From NCBI GenBank assembly GCA_020912385.1, contig CP087210.1, forward strand, positions 682,001-746,000: a DNA stretch of 64,000 bases. The letters run 5' to 3'. The position numbers were made by a program, and so were the translations under genes. Origin of the DNA: Neofusicoccum parvum. Lineage: Eukaryota > Ascomycota > Dothideomycetes > Botryosphaeriales > Botryosphaeriaceae. Positions 35,701-47,455 of the stretch are shown here, piece after piece; positions within the stretch are counted from its first letter, which is position 1, and every line of letters starts with the position of its first letter. The notes under the pieces were generated by a model, which saw only the letters and a list, made by a program, of their open reading frames with translations, was not told the DNA's origin and searched no databases.

Positions 35701-37535
35701 TCGCATTTGCCCTCTCGCCCAACAGCGCCGGAGCCAGAGTCGGACCCTTCCCCCCTTCCCATGCGCACATCCCCCCTCCCTCCCCCCTCCCTCCAACCCT
35801 CACACCACGGGACGGGCACGCGAGGAGAGACACGACGAGCGGGCACGGATGGCCGGCCACGTTGTTTTTTTTTTTCCCGCTGAGCTTGCCTCTCGCTTCA
35901 GTCGGGCCTTCTGCCTCTTCTTTCGTTGCCGCCGCCGCGCCCGACTTTCGTCGCCCCCCCCGTGCATTGCCCCCTCTCTTCCCTTCCGACTCTCCGTCGC
36001 GGCGGCGGCTTCCGATGGCCGTCTGGGCAGCGTAGTTGCGCGGTTGCGGACTCGGGTGTCGCCGGGCGTCGCCGGGCATCAACGGGCACGCAGAAACACC
36101 GCGTTGCGCGTTCTGCGTCTGTGCCCCTCCGCCCCAACGACAATGATTACTCTTCCTCCTCAATGATTTGCGGGAAGGGGGGAGAGTGGGAGGGGGACAT
36201 GGACCCGACTTCCGATTCCGACGACGAGGGCGGGCAGGGCAAGAGAGAGGGGGAGGGAAAGAAACCCGACTCAGGGCGAGACCGGGCGGGTGCGGAGCGA
36301 GCTGAGGTGCGAGAGAGAAAGCAGATTGCGGCTCCGAGCATTTGGGAACGACATAATAATGGAGCCCAACTGCAGTGGTGTCGCTCGTTCCGCATTCCCC
36401 GGCGCGGCAGGCAAGCGAGCGAGGCACGCTGCTCTCGCCGGCACGGCAGGTTACCCGCATGTGCGAACCATCACACCCCGCCGGGCCCCAATCAATAAAA
36501 GAAGAGCGAAAAAAACCGTGTGGACGACAGTCCGAGTTTTCGCGTTCCCCGCTGCCCCACCGGCGCGAGGCGCCTTTGAAGCAGGACTCCGGCGCTCCTA
36601 GGACGCAGGATCTTCGAGAAGAGGGAAGGCCGGCGGGAAGCGAAGTTGCAGAGAGGCCATTTGCTGTCGCTCGGGCCGATCCGAACCAACGGCGTGGCAC
36701 CAGATTCGAAGGTCCAACCGCCGCAATATATCGCACTCACATGCAAGGCCCTCGCCGCCAGACGTGCCCTCGCCGAGCGGAAGCTCAGAAGCTTCCGCCG
36801 TCCGCCTGCTCGGCGCACCACGTGGGCGTTTCCTGATGGATCGGCTTGACCGACTTGTCCATGCCATGCCGTGAGGACGACCGACCGACACCACCGCAAG
36901 GGCAGCGGAACAGCAGCCCTATCGCGGGCCCGACACGTAGGTAACGGCGTCGGCGAGCAACTCCACACCCACAGCCTGCAGTCTAGAACACACGCACACC
37001 CCGTCGACGCTGCTGCGATCAGCGCCGCAAAACCCAAACCCCCGATTCACGCGTCACACGTCGCAAGGCAGCAGCATCCTTTGCCTGCAATGCCCGCCAC
37101 AGATCAAACACAAACCGCGTGTCATCGCGGCCATTGCGTGTATGGAAGGGGGAAGAAGCAGCAGCAGCACAGAAAGTCGCCGACCGACGTTGCCTGGTCC
37201 AATGCCTGCGCGCGGCACCCCGACTCCCAGCCACACGGCATCCTTCCCGCCGCCAGCAAAGAAAAAACAAAACACGAACTGCCCACGACACGTCTCCGAA
37301 CCCGTCTCAATCTGTTGCACACCTCCTCCCCTTGACACCCTACTCACCTCCCCAAACCAGTATCCCGCCAAACGGCCAGCGCGTGCGCCGTAGGAGTTCC
37401 CTCCGCCTCCTCCTCGGCATCCCTACCGCAAATCGACGATCATGCTCCAGAAGCAGCCGACGCGACTTATTTTTTCCCTTTCTCCTTTCGTCGGTGCGCC
37501 TTCGGTGCGTGCGTTGATGCGTCCGTCTTGCGTCT
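32750..37535. other. 4.8-kb region between convergent gene ends, no gene recognised
   Basis: This region lies between the CCT5 stop and the CHY zinc-finger stop. The first part (32.8-34.6 kb) is mixed in composition, with T, A and CTG runs. From about 34.6 kb it becomes GC-rich. Frames such as 34635-35207 (-), 35696-36736 (-) and 36492-37037 (-) are Arg/Pro/Ser-biased and domain-free. Pyrimidine-rich blocks on the + strand around 35.7-36.1 kb resemble fungal leaders, so a small or heavily split gene cannot be excluded. Confidence 0.4.
33244..33256. repeat. T13 homopolymer
   Basis: A run of 13 T in a pyrimidine-rich tract downstream of CCT5. Confidence 0.85.
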
Positions 37536-40500
37536 CTACGACGACGGCGGTTTGGTGCCCGGTGCGCGCTTGTACTTCCGCGGGTCTTGCGGTGTGAGAA
37601 AGGAAACGAGTCAGCCCTTTTTTCTCTCTTGTTTTCCCGTGCCCCTCCCACCCCCCCCATGTCAAGATTGCATGTGTGGCACGGATTTCTCCACGGGCCA
37701 TGTGGCCGCCATCCGCGCGGGTGTGAGGGGTGTGTGTTACGAAAGCAAAACGTAAAACGAGGACGGAAGAAAAAGCGACGGGTGGGCGTGATGTCAGCAG
37801 CGGAAAAACCGAACGGTGCTCTGACCGGGGTTGAGCACCCGGATACAATTCAGAGAGAAGAAATATAGAGAGAGAAAAGGAAAAGTAGAGAGAAAGGGAC
37901 AAGGCGCGTGCATGATGTGAAGGGGGGGGAAATTTGAGGAAAGCGCTCGAGCAGCATGGCGAATATTGCAATACCCTCGTCGCCTTTCCCCCATCCCCAT
38001 TGCCATATCATTGCCGCAAGGCCCCCGTCCACACAGACACACAGACAGCAACAACAACACATGCACGCACGCACGCACGAACGCACTGCCCCTCGCCAAA
38101 AAAAAAAAAAAACACTCGCCCGCATCCGCCCGTGGGGTTCCCCGCTGGTATGTGCGGCCGTCATCTTAATCCAGGCGAGGCTTGACGTGCTCGACGACGT
38201 GCTCCGACGACGTGCTGAGCCAGAGTGTGGCCGCCGCGGCACGACTCAAACCTCAACCAACCCCTCACGCCTCCTCTCCGCTCTGACACCCGCTCCCCTG
38301 CCTGCCAGACCGCCCGCCGGCGATGGCGGTGGAGGGGAAGGGAGGGGGCCAACGTTTGCCGGCCGGCCGAATGACCGACCGGCCAACGCCGGGCGGAGGG
38401 AAGAAGGGGGGGACGGGGGAGGGTGTGAGGGAAAGCCAGCGCAGCAAAGGCCGCGGCGGGCGGGCGAGTGTCGGCTTGCAAATGTGGGATGCGAGCGTGG
38501 TGTGTGTGTGTGTGTGTGTGTGTGCGTGTGTTGTTTGCTTATGGTGGTGTGCGTACGTGTGCGGCGTAGCGGGCAGGGAAGGTCGAAGGGAAAAAAATAA
38601 AAGGCACGCGGGACAACCACACAACAGACGCGGAATTAGGAGCAGCGAGTCGAAAAAGGAACAGGACAAGCAAAGAAGATGAAACCGCGCGCGACGATTG
38701 GTCGAGCAGGGAAAAGGTTGCCGGTGTGATGCGCAGAAAGCAAAACCCGGCGCAACGGTAGGCACGGCTCGTTGGCTGGAAAAAACAATAGGCTGAATGA
38801 CGGGCGACGCGGGCGGGCGAAGGGGAGGGCGGGATGCGGGAGAGCCAACCATCACACCACCGCGGGAGAAAGCCAAAAGTAAGGAACAACAACAACACAA
38901 CAGCATGGACATACCTTTTCTCGACATCCGCGTGCGGTCACGCGTACCTGCATCGGCGCCAGCGTCAGCGATTCGCATCCTTCAAACAAAGCGCGCGTGC
39001 GGGTGTGTGTGTGCTGCGGCAGACGGGGTAATGGAGTATCCGGCCGGCGGTTTCTGCGAGAAATCTCCGCGGGCGTCACGCGCCAGACTTGAAACAGCAG
39101 CAGAGAATCGCCGAGCACCGCTGCGGAGCGGAAAACGGAAGCTGGTGGCGCGCGGGCGGAGAGAGGCGCGAAGGCAACGACAGAGCCGGCCGGGCGCCAC
39201 CGCAGCCCGCATGACTTTGGACGCATTCCAATTGCTGCGTGTCTGCCTCGCCGCGCTGCCGCGCTGGCGCAGGGGGCATCCCCCAGCGTTTAGATGACCA
39301 CGGCGCGCGAGGCTTGCAAGGCGAGCAGTCCCGTGGCTGGCCAGCCAGCCAGCCCGATGCCAAGGCCCCGAGGCAGCGAAAGCGCGCGCTGCATCGGCGG
39401 CGTCGTGACGAGATTCGCAGGGCTGGCGCGCCAAGCAGGGACCCGGATTCCGGCGACGCAGTCTGGGGAGCTGGGCGGTCCGGAAAAGGGGAGCGGCAGC
39501 GTGTCGAAGGGGGACGCCGACAAGGAGCGCGACCCCAGATTTGCGAGGCCAAAACCTGGGGCACAGAGTGGGGCGGGGGGGGGGTGCTGCGCACGTGGAG
39601 GGCCTGCACGCCGGGGCGCAGGCCTGCCCAAAACCTTCTTCTGCTACGCTTCGTGTTTGCCGAACGAGACATCCCTCTCGGCTCGTCCGTCGGCAACCGC
39701 TGGCGTGTACCTCGGCCGCCGGCGCGGGGTGGTCGACGAGCAGACGTGAGGAGGCGGCGCAAAAAAAAGGCGCAGCCAGCGACGAGGAACCTTGGTTGCA
39801 ATGCTGTCGAGGGCGCGCGCCCGGGAAACGTCCATGCGCGCGCGCGCCAGCCATCAGCCAGCCAGCAGCCACCGCCGGAGGGACATCGCGAGACAGACGA
39901 GACGAGTCGCGGCCAGCGCCCCTGTGCTGCAAACGGTCTGTTCCCCGCGACCGCTCCCCCAGTCCTCCTGCCAGCCGGACAGGGCCTGGCCCGCGCGCGT
40001 CGCCCTGCCACGCTGAAGACGACGTCCAGCGCAGCCTCGCGCAAGAGGTGCGACGCTGGCTCCCCAGTCCATCGCGCGGTCCCCGGCGCCCGGGTCGCCG
40101 GCTGCTCGACACAAGGGACGAAGCCCGTGTGCTTTGGGTTTGGCTTCTGACAACGGCGTGCCGGAAGCGGGTGTAGACACCCAATTCCCCTAGTGGCCGG
40201 CTCCTTCTTCGTCCTGGGCGAATCGCCGTCCGCTAATTGCAACGGCCAGCTTACGGCGTTCCGCCGCCCAAGGGCGAGGGCACCGAAACTTCGCTTTGTG
40301 GAGGGTGCAGGCGGGAATTGGAGATGAGGGGCGTTTAAGCCTTTCGCGATCAGATGCTGGTCATCCACGTACCTTTTCCGCCTTCCCAGAAGCCTGTGCC
40401 CTTCTTGCCGACGAGCGTCGCGTGGCAGATTCCGCACTCTTCCGGCCGGTAGTTCTGCTCGCGGGAGCCTGTGATGGGGAGATGGAGCCGTTAGCAACGT

Positions 40501-43500
40501 CCGCCTCTCCGCGCAGCCGAAATGACTGGGCGTCGCCCGGGGGATGGTGGCTCACAAAATCCACTATGCACACGCGCAAAAGACGTCGTCAGCAAGTCGC
40601 GCTCCATGACTGCATGATGATTGAGGCAGAACGAAATGATCGACGGCGCGCGGTAGGGCTGCAGCTGGCTCGGGGGAAGAATGCCGCGAGCCCCCAGGGC
40701 ACCGAGTCAGACCGCCCACTCCCCCCTTGGCCACGCACAGCCGAAACAGGCAGCGCGTGCGGGGGAAGCTTGACCGGGGATAGATGTGGGTGCGACGTCA
40801 CTGCGGAGCATGGATCTGGGGAGCCTCGAGCCAGATCGAGCGCCGGTGGGCGCAACACACCAAGCTACTTACCAGATCATTCGGTTCGCGTGTTCGTTCG
40901 GGTGATCAGCCTCGTCGTCGTGGCATCTGCGATCGCACGTCAGTCGCCGTCCATCAATGATGCGCCCGCGATTGCGCCCGCAATGCCTGGCGATCTCGCG
41001 ATCTCACGACCTCGCGACCGGGCGGTGACGATACCTGTCACATGGGTACACTTTGTTGCAGCACGAAAACCTGGTGTTTACCAACAAGGCGCGGAGTCAG
41101 CGAATGTCCGGCTGACGGGACGAAACTCGGCAAACGTTGTGGCTTGCGGCGTACCGGAACCACCGATTGCTCCTGCTGTAGTGCTTGCAGCGCCCGCGCC
41201 GGGGCAGCTCCTGGCCGGCCACGATCCCGAGCTTCTCTTTGGCCTTCGGAAAGGGTCAGCTGTGGCCTCGACAGCAGCGTGAAGCCTGCGCCGACAAGGA
41301 CGAGGCCCGACGAACCTTCTTGCGCGGCAGCGCACGGGTCGCTTGCGCTGGTCACACCGACATCAGTTGTTATGCACCGTGACACGAGTAGGCTCGCCGG
41401 GAGCGCCTCCGCCCGTCCTAGCCCCGGGCCCGACCTGCCCACGATACGTACCTGACGACGCGCTGACAAGCAGGAATTTAACCTCTGCAATTCGAAATGC
41501 TAAACGGAGGGACAAACACCGGTTAGCGTCCGTCGCAGGGCGTGCAGCGCAGCCGTGCCCAATCCGCTGCGCGCATGTCTCAGGAGAGCACCTACTCATC
41601 TTCTTGTGGCACTCCCTGCAGATCGCCATCGACGAATCTCCCCGAACTGAGACAACGCCGGGGTCGGGGTGCTGCGTGGAGCATCCAGAGCACGTCGGCA
41701 GAAAATTGCTGGCAGGAACAGCGTCAGCGATCAAGACTCTTCCGTCGGGCACGAGGCAGAGCTGGGGCGAGAGCCGCGACACCATGGGAGCTTCAAGTAT
41801 TCTCCAGATAGGTCGAGCAACTGTCTTGCAATAGTTTCGCATCCACAAGAAAACTCTTGCTGCACGGATGACGCGCCCTCGACGTTGCGCCCAATCGGGA
41901 GATCGCACCTTGGAAGCATGTCGACGGGTGTGCACCCGTCAAGATCAAGGTAGCCAGCCCGGACAGAGTTTGCATGCATCAAATCCATGCGATATCCTTT
42001 CCGTAGATTAGTCTCATGACCCCCAAATTTTCATTTTCCCCATCGCCACAGCCGTACCTATGCCCAAGGGGTTTGCGCATTTCTTGCAGGATTCATTTCG
42101 GACGCCGGTGTAGTCTGCGTTAGCGTTGTTCTTTAGGTTCTTGACATCCATTGTGTCCTTGCACCGGGTGCATTTGATTGTCAGGCAGAGGTTGACGAGC
42201 TCGAGCAATTCAATGCCATGGAGCTCAAGGTGAGGCAACGACAGCGTAATCCCCCGCTCGGGAGCGGGTGTTTGAGAGCCTTCCCCGGGGCGGTCTGAGC
42301 CACCTCCTTCCGCCTCCCCGTCACTATCTGATTCATCTGGGGAGGAGTCGTAAGAGCTTTCGTCGTTGTCATCATTATCAGATCCGCGCCCTGCCATCCA
42401 CTCCGGAGGCCTTGGAATTGTAATGATGTGACTCCTGTCGTCAGCAGAGTCAGTTCCTACCGGTGCAGATGCCTCGGCCGCAGGCGTGCTGCTTGCTTCG
42501 GCTGCCTGGTCCTGTGCGGTGAGGCCCTTCATCCGGCCCTCCAGACCTGAGTCCTGAGCGTCCGGCCTTTTCTCCGGCCGCGCAGGGGGGGCTTGGGCCA
42601 TCGAATGCATGTTCTGCGAGAAGTAGTTAACGTGGTTCAGCAAGGACATCTGCGCGAACTGTCTCGCCCTATGCTCGAAGGCCTGCTGGGCGGGCAGGGC
42701 ATCTTGCCTCTCGATGCCCATGAGCTCGACTCTGCACGGCTGCAGGGGGTAGAGCTCAGGTACCAGCAGCTTCACCGTCTTGATCGCCTGCAGAGCAATG
42801 GGCAGACTCGCCCTCCGCCTGGGGTCGACCGGCACGACAAACGCGCCATCCGCCAGCGCGGAGAAGTGAGGGAGGCGGCCGAGACGAGCCTCAAGCTGGC
42901 GTGTTTCCTGGTCACGCCGCGCTTTGGCGTGGGACTTGTCCTCGGGGCTATATGCAGGCTGAGGTGGCGGTGGCCTTTCCTTTAGCTGCGCTGGCAGTTG
43001 CGGCATGGGCGGCGCGGGTTGCACGACGAGCGGCGGCGGCGGTGGAGCGGGGACGGCGGCGGCATGCTCCCCATGCTCCGGCACGGCCCTGGCCGCCGCG
43101 TTCGGGACTATTTTGATGGAGAAGGTCGCGGCCGGCTGCGCGGTCAGTAGCTGCTCCAGCTGGCGGTCCAGGGCGTTCATCAGGCCCAGCAGCGTCGGCG
43201 CGGGGTGCGTCGCCTGCAGGGCAGCGAAGCCCTTCTCGACGTTGATCTGGAAGCCCCGGTCCATCTCGGGGTTCGACACGCGCAGCGACGGACGGCCCTC
43301 GTCCGGGAAGGTGGCAGGCACGCGGAGGCGGCACTGCAGGGCGTCAATGGCAAAAGGGAAGTCGGGGTCTGAGGGTTTCATTCCGAATGCCAGAATGGTC
43401 GCGCCGCCGTTCGCTTCGAGCGACTCGGCCGGGCTGAATCTGCGGCGGATCTGCGCCAACTGAAACTCCCGCGGATCGTCCTGCTGCGCGCGAGGGGTGG

Positions 43501-44101
43501 GACGCTCGACCGCGCGCTGAGTCGGTGTGGTGTTTGGCGGCGCGGCGGGCGCTGCAGCAGAAGGTTCGCCGCGTTCCGGATCCGCAGCAACACCAGCTTG
43601 GCGCGGCCCTGGCGGGCGTTGACGCGCAGGTCGGGCCTTTGCAGGCTGACCGGTGGAGACGCGCTGCGAGGCGTCATTGTCATGGGCAAACGGGCACTGG
43701 TCGCCGGCACGGCAGCCTAGAATGCACCGCACTCATATCAGCGGACGGCGCTCGTCAGGGATCGGGAGTCCGGTGATCAGCGGCAAAGCCGGACTCCCCC
43801 ACGGCCTCGAGCACTCGAAGAGCAGGTGTTGAACTGATAGGCACGGCAATAAGAGGGTCGCGTAAGCTTTACCGGACGGCTGCCCATGGAAGCGGCAGGG
43901 CCTCCCGCGCGGTGGCGCAGCGGGCGGAGAGGCTTGGGGTTGAGGCTGTGATGCGCTGGCAGCGGGCGACCCTGAGGCCGCTTGCATTGGGGGTGAGCAG
44001 ATGACCGGACGTGCAGCGGCTAGAGCGATGCGTTGGCAGAACAACGTACCTTCAGCGCTGCTCGTGCCGCTGCGGATGCTGGATCGCCCTTCCGCGGCCA
44101 T
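37536..44101 (-). CDS. CCCH and CHY zinc-finger protein with kilobase introns
   Basis: Exons: 44101-44050, 43980-43873, 43716-42058, 41996-41909, 41708-41596, 41499-41452, 41236-41155, 41070-41035, 40926-40873, 40563-40556, 40468-40373, 38947-38915 and 37585-37536, about 808 residues. A CCCH finger (Cys46, Cys55, Cys61, His65) is split by an intron. An RWD-like middle follows (PFAIDALQCRLRVP, RGFQINVEKGF), then an acidic Ser/Asp stretch, paired Cys motifs (IKCTRCK, SCKKC, LPTCSGC, CRECH), and a CHY zinc finger from about residue 704 (GRCKHYSRSNRWFRFSCC, YPCDRCHDDEADHPNEHANR, MICGFCSREQNYRPEECGIC). The tail FWEGGKGTRDRTRMSRK plus DPRKYKR is strongly conserved in fungal homologues, which is how the last two exons were placed. 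Role unknown; zinc and RNA binding are inferred. The first intron is in frame and optional (831 residues if retained). Confidence 0.85.
38098..38112. repeat. A15 homopolymer next to ACGC repeats
   Basis: Fifteen A bases, preceded at 38030-38090 by ACAC, CAA and CACG short repeats, all within the intron of the CHY gene. Confidence 0.85.
38500..38524. repeat. TG dinucleotide microsatellite
   Basis: About twelve TG units, continued imperfectly to 38531. The - (transcribed) strand therefore carries CA repeats in the intron, roughly 400 bases downstream of the donor. Confidence 0.9.
38948..40372 (-). other. 1,425-nt intron of the CHY zinc-finger gene
   Basis: Donor GGAAAAG/GTACGT and acceptor GATGCAG/GTACGCG, joining GFWEGGKG to TRDRTRMSRK in frame. 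Very GC-rich. Both strands carry frames of 300-470 codons (for example 39076-40497 and 38982-40184 on the -, 39239-40150 on the +) that overlap each other and show only compositional bias. Confidence 0.75.
40556..40563 (-). other. 8-nt microexon of the CHY zinc-finger gene
   Basis: The exon TGGATTTT is flanked by TGCATAG on the left and GTGAGC on the right, with GCTGAC as a branch site upstream. It supplies part of a Cys, then Gly and Phe, then the first base of the next Cys, restoring the family sequence MICGFCSREQNY. Without it the neighbouring exons do not join in frame. Confidence 0.78.
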
Positions 44102-45656
44102 GGTGATAGGCACGTTCTGTTTTTAGACGCCGATTATGAAGACAATCGCGGCCGGCGCGGCGATCTGGGGGTCTGAAGCTTGCTGCGTCGCGGGCGAGGT
44201 CAGCAGGCCCGGCGATGGCGATGGTGTTGAGCCTTCGCCAGCGCAGCCGCGACATGTTCACGCCGCCCGCTCGCGTGCCGTGACTCATAAGGCTGCGCCG
44301 GCCGGGCTGCATGGCACCGGCAGCGGCAGCATCGTGTGCGCGACTGCGCTGCGCGATCGCCCAAGGGCCGCGCGCGACCCGTGTTCCGCGTGCGCATCAT
44401 GGTGCCATCCGGCCGCCTGCCTCTGCGCGCTGCCGCTGCCACTGCCACCTGCGCGCTGCCACCTGCCACGGGCGCCGGCCGCTGGCAGAGGCTGCGTCGG
44501 CCCGAGGCCACCACCTCGCCGCCGCCGGTCGCCGCCAGCCGCCGCAAAGGGGCAGCTGCGCAGGCACGGGCTCTGCGCGCACGCGCAGGCGCAGGCGCAG
44601 GCTCAGGCGCCGGCCGGCGAGCTGCCCAGCCCAGCAGCACATGCCCGTCCCCATGCCTTGCCCTCGCTGCACTCTTATCGGCCTTACCGCCTCTTGCCTC
44701 CGCGCAGCGCGGCGTGAGGGTGTGCACGCGCTTATGCACTCGCGAGGGACCGCCGCTGGCCGGGCCAGGCGGAGGCCTTCTCTTGCATGTGCCTGTCACC
44801 GTTTTTTCGAGCCAAGCTGGGCCCGCGGGCTGGGGCGGTGGGGAACATGGCAGAAATCGGCTGGCACCGGGCTCGCGTCGCCATGCCGCGCCCCCCAAGC
44901 CCCTCACGGCCGGCCCTCATCCATCAGGAACGCACGCAAGCCAGACGCATCCATGAGGCAATCCGCGCCTGCGCCGTGAGGATTGTCCTCTAGCCCCTCC
45001 CACCGGTGAATCCACACAAGCTTCGCTCAGGGCCATCATTTGCGCGCGTCCAGTCCGTCCCTCTCACATCCCGGTGCAGGCGCCATTGGTCTGTTTCGAA
45101 ATCCACTTTTCCAGTGATTACGCTACCTAAGCTGATTACCATCTACAAGCCGTGAGGTAATTGTGCTCCTCGAGGCCTTCCAGCCCCGGTGGAGTCCGTG
45201 GCTGCCAGAATGCGACTCGGCTCCACCCCAACGCTTCCCCTACAAGTACAGAGTCCGTATAGTGTTACAGGGCATGGACGGCGGCGGTATGCTCCGTTCG
45301 CATGTGAATTCGCCCAACCCCCTCCAATGCAACCAAGGCGCGAGCCAGTGTCCATGTCTTCCGATGATCCCGTCCGCCGTCCGATGAAATAAACCGCACA
45401 AAGAAAAAGAAGATTCGTAGCATCGTTGTGCTGTTGTCAACAAGTGCAAAATGGTATCCCGAAAAGAAATTTCAAAGCAGTCAGATGTGACCCGTGCCGT
45501 TTCCGCCTTGAAGCCCGTGGAGCCCATGAACACCGTGAAAAATTAAAACGACTAGAAGCAAATCGCCAAACACCGTCACGCTATGTTCGCAAGAAATGCA
45601 ATCAATGACCCATGTGGTGTGATACCGGCCCGTGGAAAGAATTCAATCTGACTTTT
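44102..45656. other. Upstream region of the CHY gene, GC-rich
   Basis: This region lies between the regulator stop (45657) and the CHY start. It is GC-rich with CAGGCG/CAGGCT hexamer runs around 44580-44620. Frames 44136-44979 (+) and 44200-44907 (-) are overlapping, Arg/Ala/Pro-rich and domain-free. No RNA gene is seen. Confidence 0.5.
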
Positions 45657-47455
45657 TTACCACCCCCGCTCGTGGTACTCCTGGAGTCCGGTGTCGAAGT
45701 AGTTCGTCGTCCAGGAGTTGTTGCTCTTCGTGGCGTTCTCCTTGACCGTCGGGAGAGCTGCCGGCTGCGGCTCGCCAGGGTAGTGCTTGAGGTTCTTGAC
45801 ATCCGTCGAGGTATGTCTCCTCTTCAGCACGGCGTTGTTGGTCGAGTTCTTCTGCTGGCGCTCCCACAGCAGGTGCTTGCGGAGAGACTCGGTCAATTCG
45901 GTGGTGAGCATGTTCCGCCTGGTGGTCCGAGGAGAGAGTGCCGGAGGGGCATGTGTGTTGGAGGTGGTCATAATGATGGGCTTGGACCTGGGAATCTGGC
46001 TTTCCGGCTCAGGCTGGGGCTGGTACCGCAACGTATGGGTGTTGGGCGATGCCGCCACAGAAGGCCCGTTGGGCGAAGATGTCCTCGATCGGCGCAGAGC
46101 GGGGGTGGATCTCGAGGCGGCGTTCTGGAGTGCCTGGGCTCGGTCGCCCTCGTGCATCAGGGTGGTCAGGAGCGAGCGACGGGAGGTGAGGTTGGGCTTG
46201 GAATCGACCCTCTGGAAGGAAACCTTCTCGTTGACGCTGGACGGACCGCTCTCGTCATCCGAGTCCTCCCATTGATCCTCGTCGTCGTCCTCGATGGCAC
46301 TCTCTGAAACCTCCTCTTCCTCGCTGTCGCTCTCAAAGACCTCCTCGCTCTCGTACGCCTTGTGCTCGGGAATCCTGGAAGACAGCTCATCCTTGAAGGA
46401 TGTCTGTTTGCGGGGTCCTCCCGTGGGCCTCCTCAGGCCATCGGACAGCGAGCTGCGGAGATTGCTCATCTGGCTCATCTGCATGTGAGTCTCCAGTGAG
46501 CTGTTTCCATCCTCGTCTGATGAGCCGCCGAGAGTGAACATGGCACCCTTCTTCTTGTTGTTGTGCACAGGGGTGGGCTGCGTGTGTTGGGGCGGCCTGA
46601 TGATGGGAGTGGGCATGGCGTGCTGCTGGAGGTTCGTCCTTGACCTATACGAAGAGGAAACACGGCCAGGCGAGAAACCGCGGACAACGCTGTGCGAGCT
46701 GCAGTCGGTCGAAGTGCTGGTGTCGGAGCCAACGACGGGAGGACTCATCCTCGAGCTCGAGAGTTCGCTGTCGGCAGCTGTGGCGACGGTGGATGTCGAG
46801 GACTCGGGAACAATCTGGGGCTTCGTGGCCGAGGGAAGAGGCTTCGACTGCTCGACGGGCTGCTCCTTCTCGGTCTCCTGGGCCTGCTCGGGAGCGGGTA
46901 TGGACAAGGGGGCGAGAGGCTCCAGATCCTTCTTTTCTTTGATGCACACGACTAAACTCTCAAGGTCAACAGGTGTAATGTGCTTTTCTGTTCCTCGGTT
47001 CCGGCTTTCTGTCGAGTCGTGTCTCCGGATGTGCGGGCGCGATGAGGAGGTGGACTGCAGGGTGGCGGCGCTGTCGACGCGATAGTCGGAGTCGTCCGAG
47101 TCGACGCTTGATGAGAGGGCAGGCACGGATAGCGAGCCCGAGTCGGAGGTCTTGCGTGAGTAGGACCAGCGCGGGGTGGTGAAGAGTGCTGGTGAGTTGG
47201 TGCTGTGCTCGGGGGCGCAGCAGAAGGTCTCGCGGTTCCATAGACGCCAGCTGAGGTTCTCGAGGCGTCGGCCCTCCTCCATGGTCTCGGCGCACTTGGA
47301 GAAGACTGCAGGGGCGATCAGCGACACAGCGCGCAGAGAGAGCGCGACAGCTTACCCGACCAGAGGCCGAACAATTGCTCGGCGGAGCGGGTGTCAACCG
47401 TGTGGATGGCGGTCGACTCCACATGGAGTATGGGAACCTGGGGTTTAAAAGGCAT
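45657..47455 (-). CDS. AreA-GATA-like (DUF1752) / DUF3295 regulatory protein
   Basis: Two exons: 47455-47356 and 47305-45657, 582 residues. The N-terminus carries the domain known as DUF1752 or GATA_AreA: AEQLFGLWS, then VFSKCAETMEEGRRLENLSW and RLWNRETFCC, split by a 50-nt intron. A long Ser/Thr/Pro-rich disordered region with acidic blocks follows (SEEVFESDSEEEEVSESAIE). The DUF3295 end at about 491-582 contains TTRRNMLTTELTESLRKHLL and finishes YFDTGLQEYHERGW. Relatives are fungal nutrient-signalling regulators, but there is no GATA zinc finger here, so direct DNA binding is doubtful. The 9.2-kb empty region upstream is remarkable for such a gene and may hold a long leader or distal control sequences. 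Confidence 0.88.

Larger units (their letters stand above)
37586..38914 (-). other. 1,329-nt intron of the CHY zinc-finger gene
   Basis: Donor AAAAG/GTATGT and acceptor ACCGCAAG/ACCC, with a CTGAC branch site about 24 bases before the acceptor in a pyrimidine-rich tract. It interrupts TRMSRK and DPRKYKR. It contains a TG repeat, an A15 run, CACG repeats and purine-rich runs. No nested conserved coding sequence is recognised. Confidence 0.75.

Noticed and set aside
35696..36736. 346-codon frame (-)
   Set aside because: Compositional, overlapped by + strand frames of similar length; no domain.
39076..40497. 473-codon open frame (-), plus overlapping 38982-40184 (-) and 39239-40150 (+)
   Set aside because: They overlap each other on both strands, are dominated by Arg, Pro, Ala and Gly, lack any motif, and sit in the 1,425-nt intron of the CHY gene. 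High GC removes stop codons by chance.
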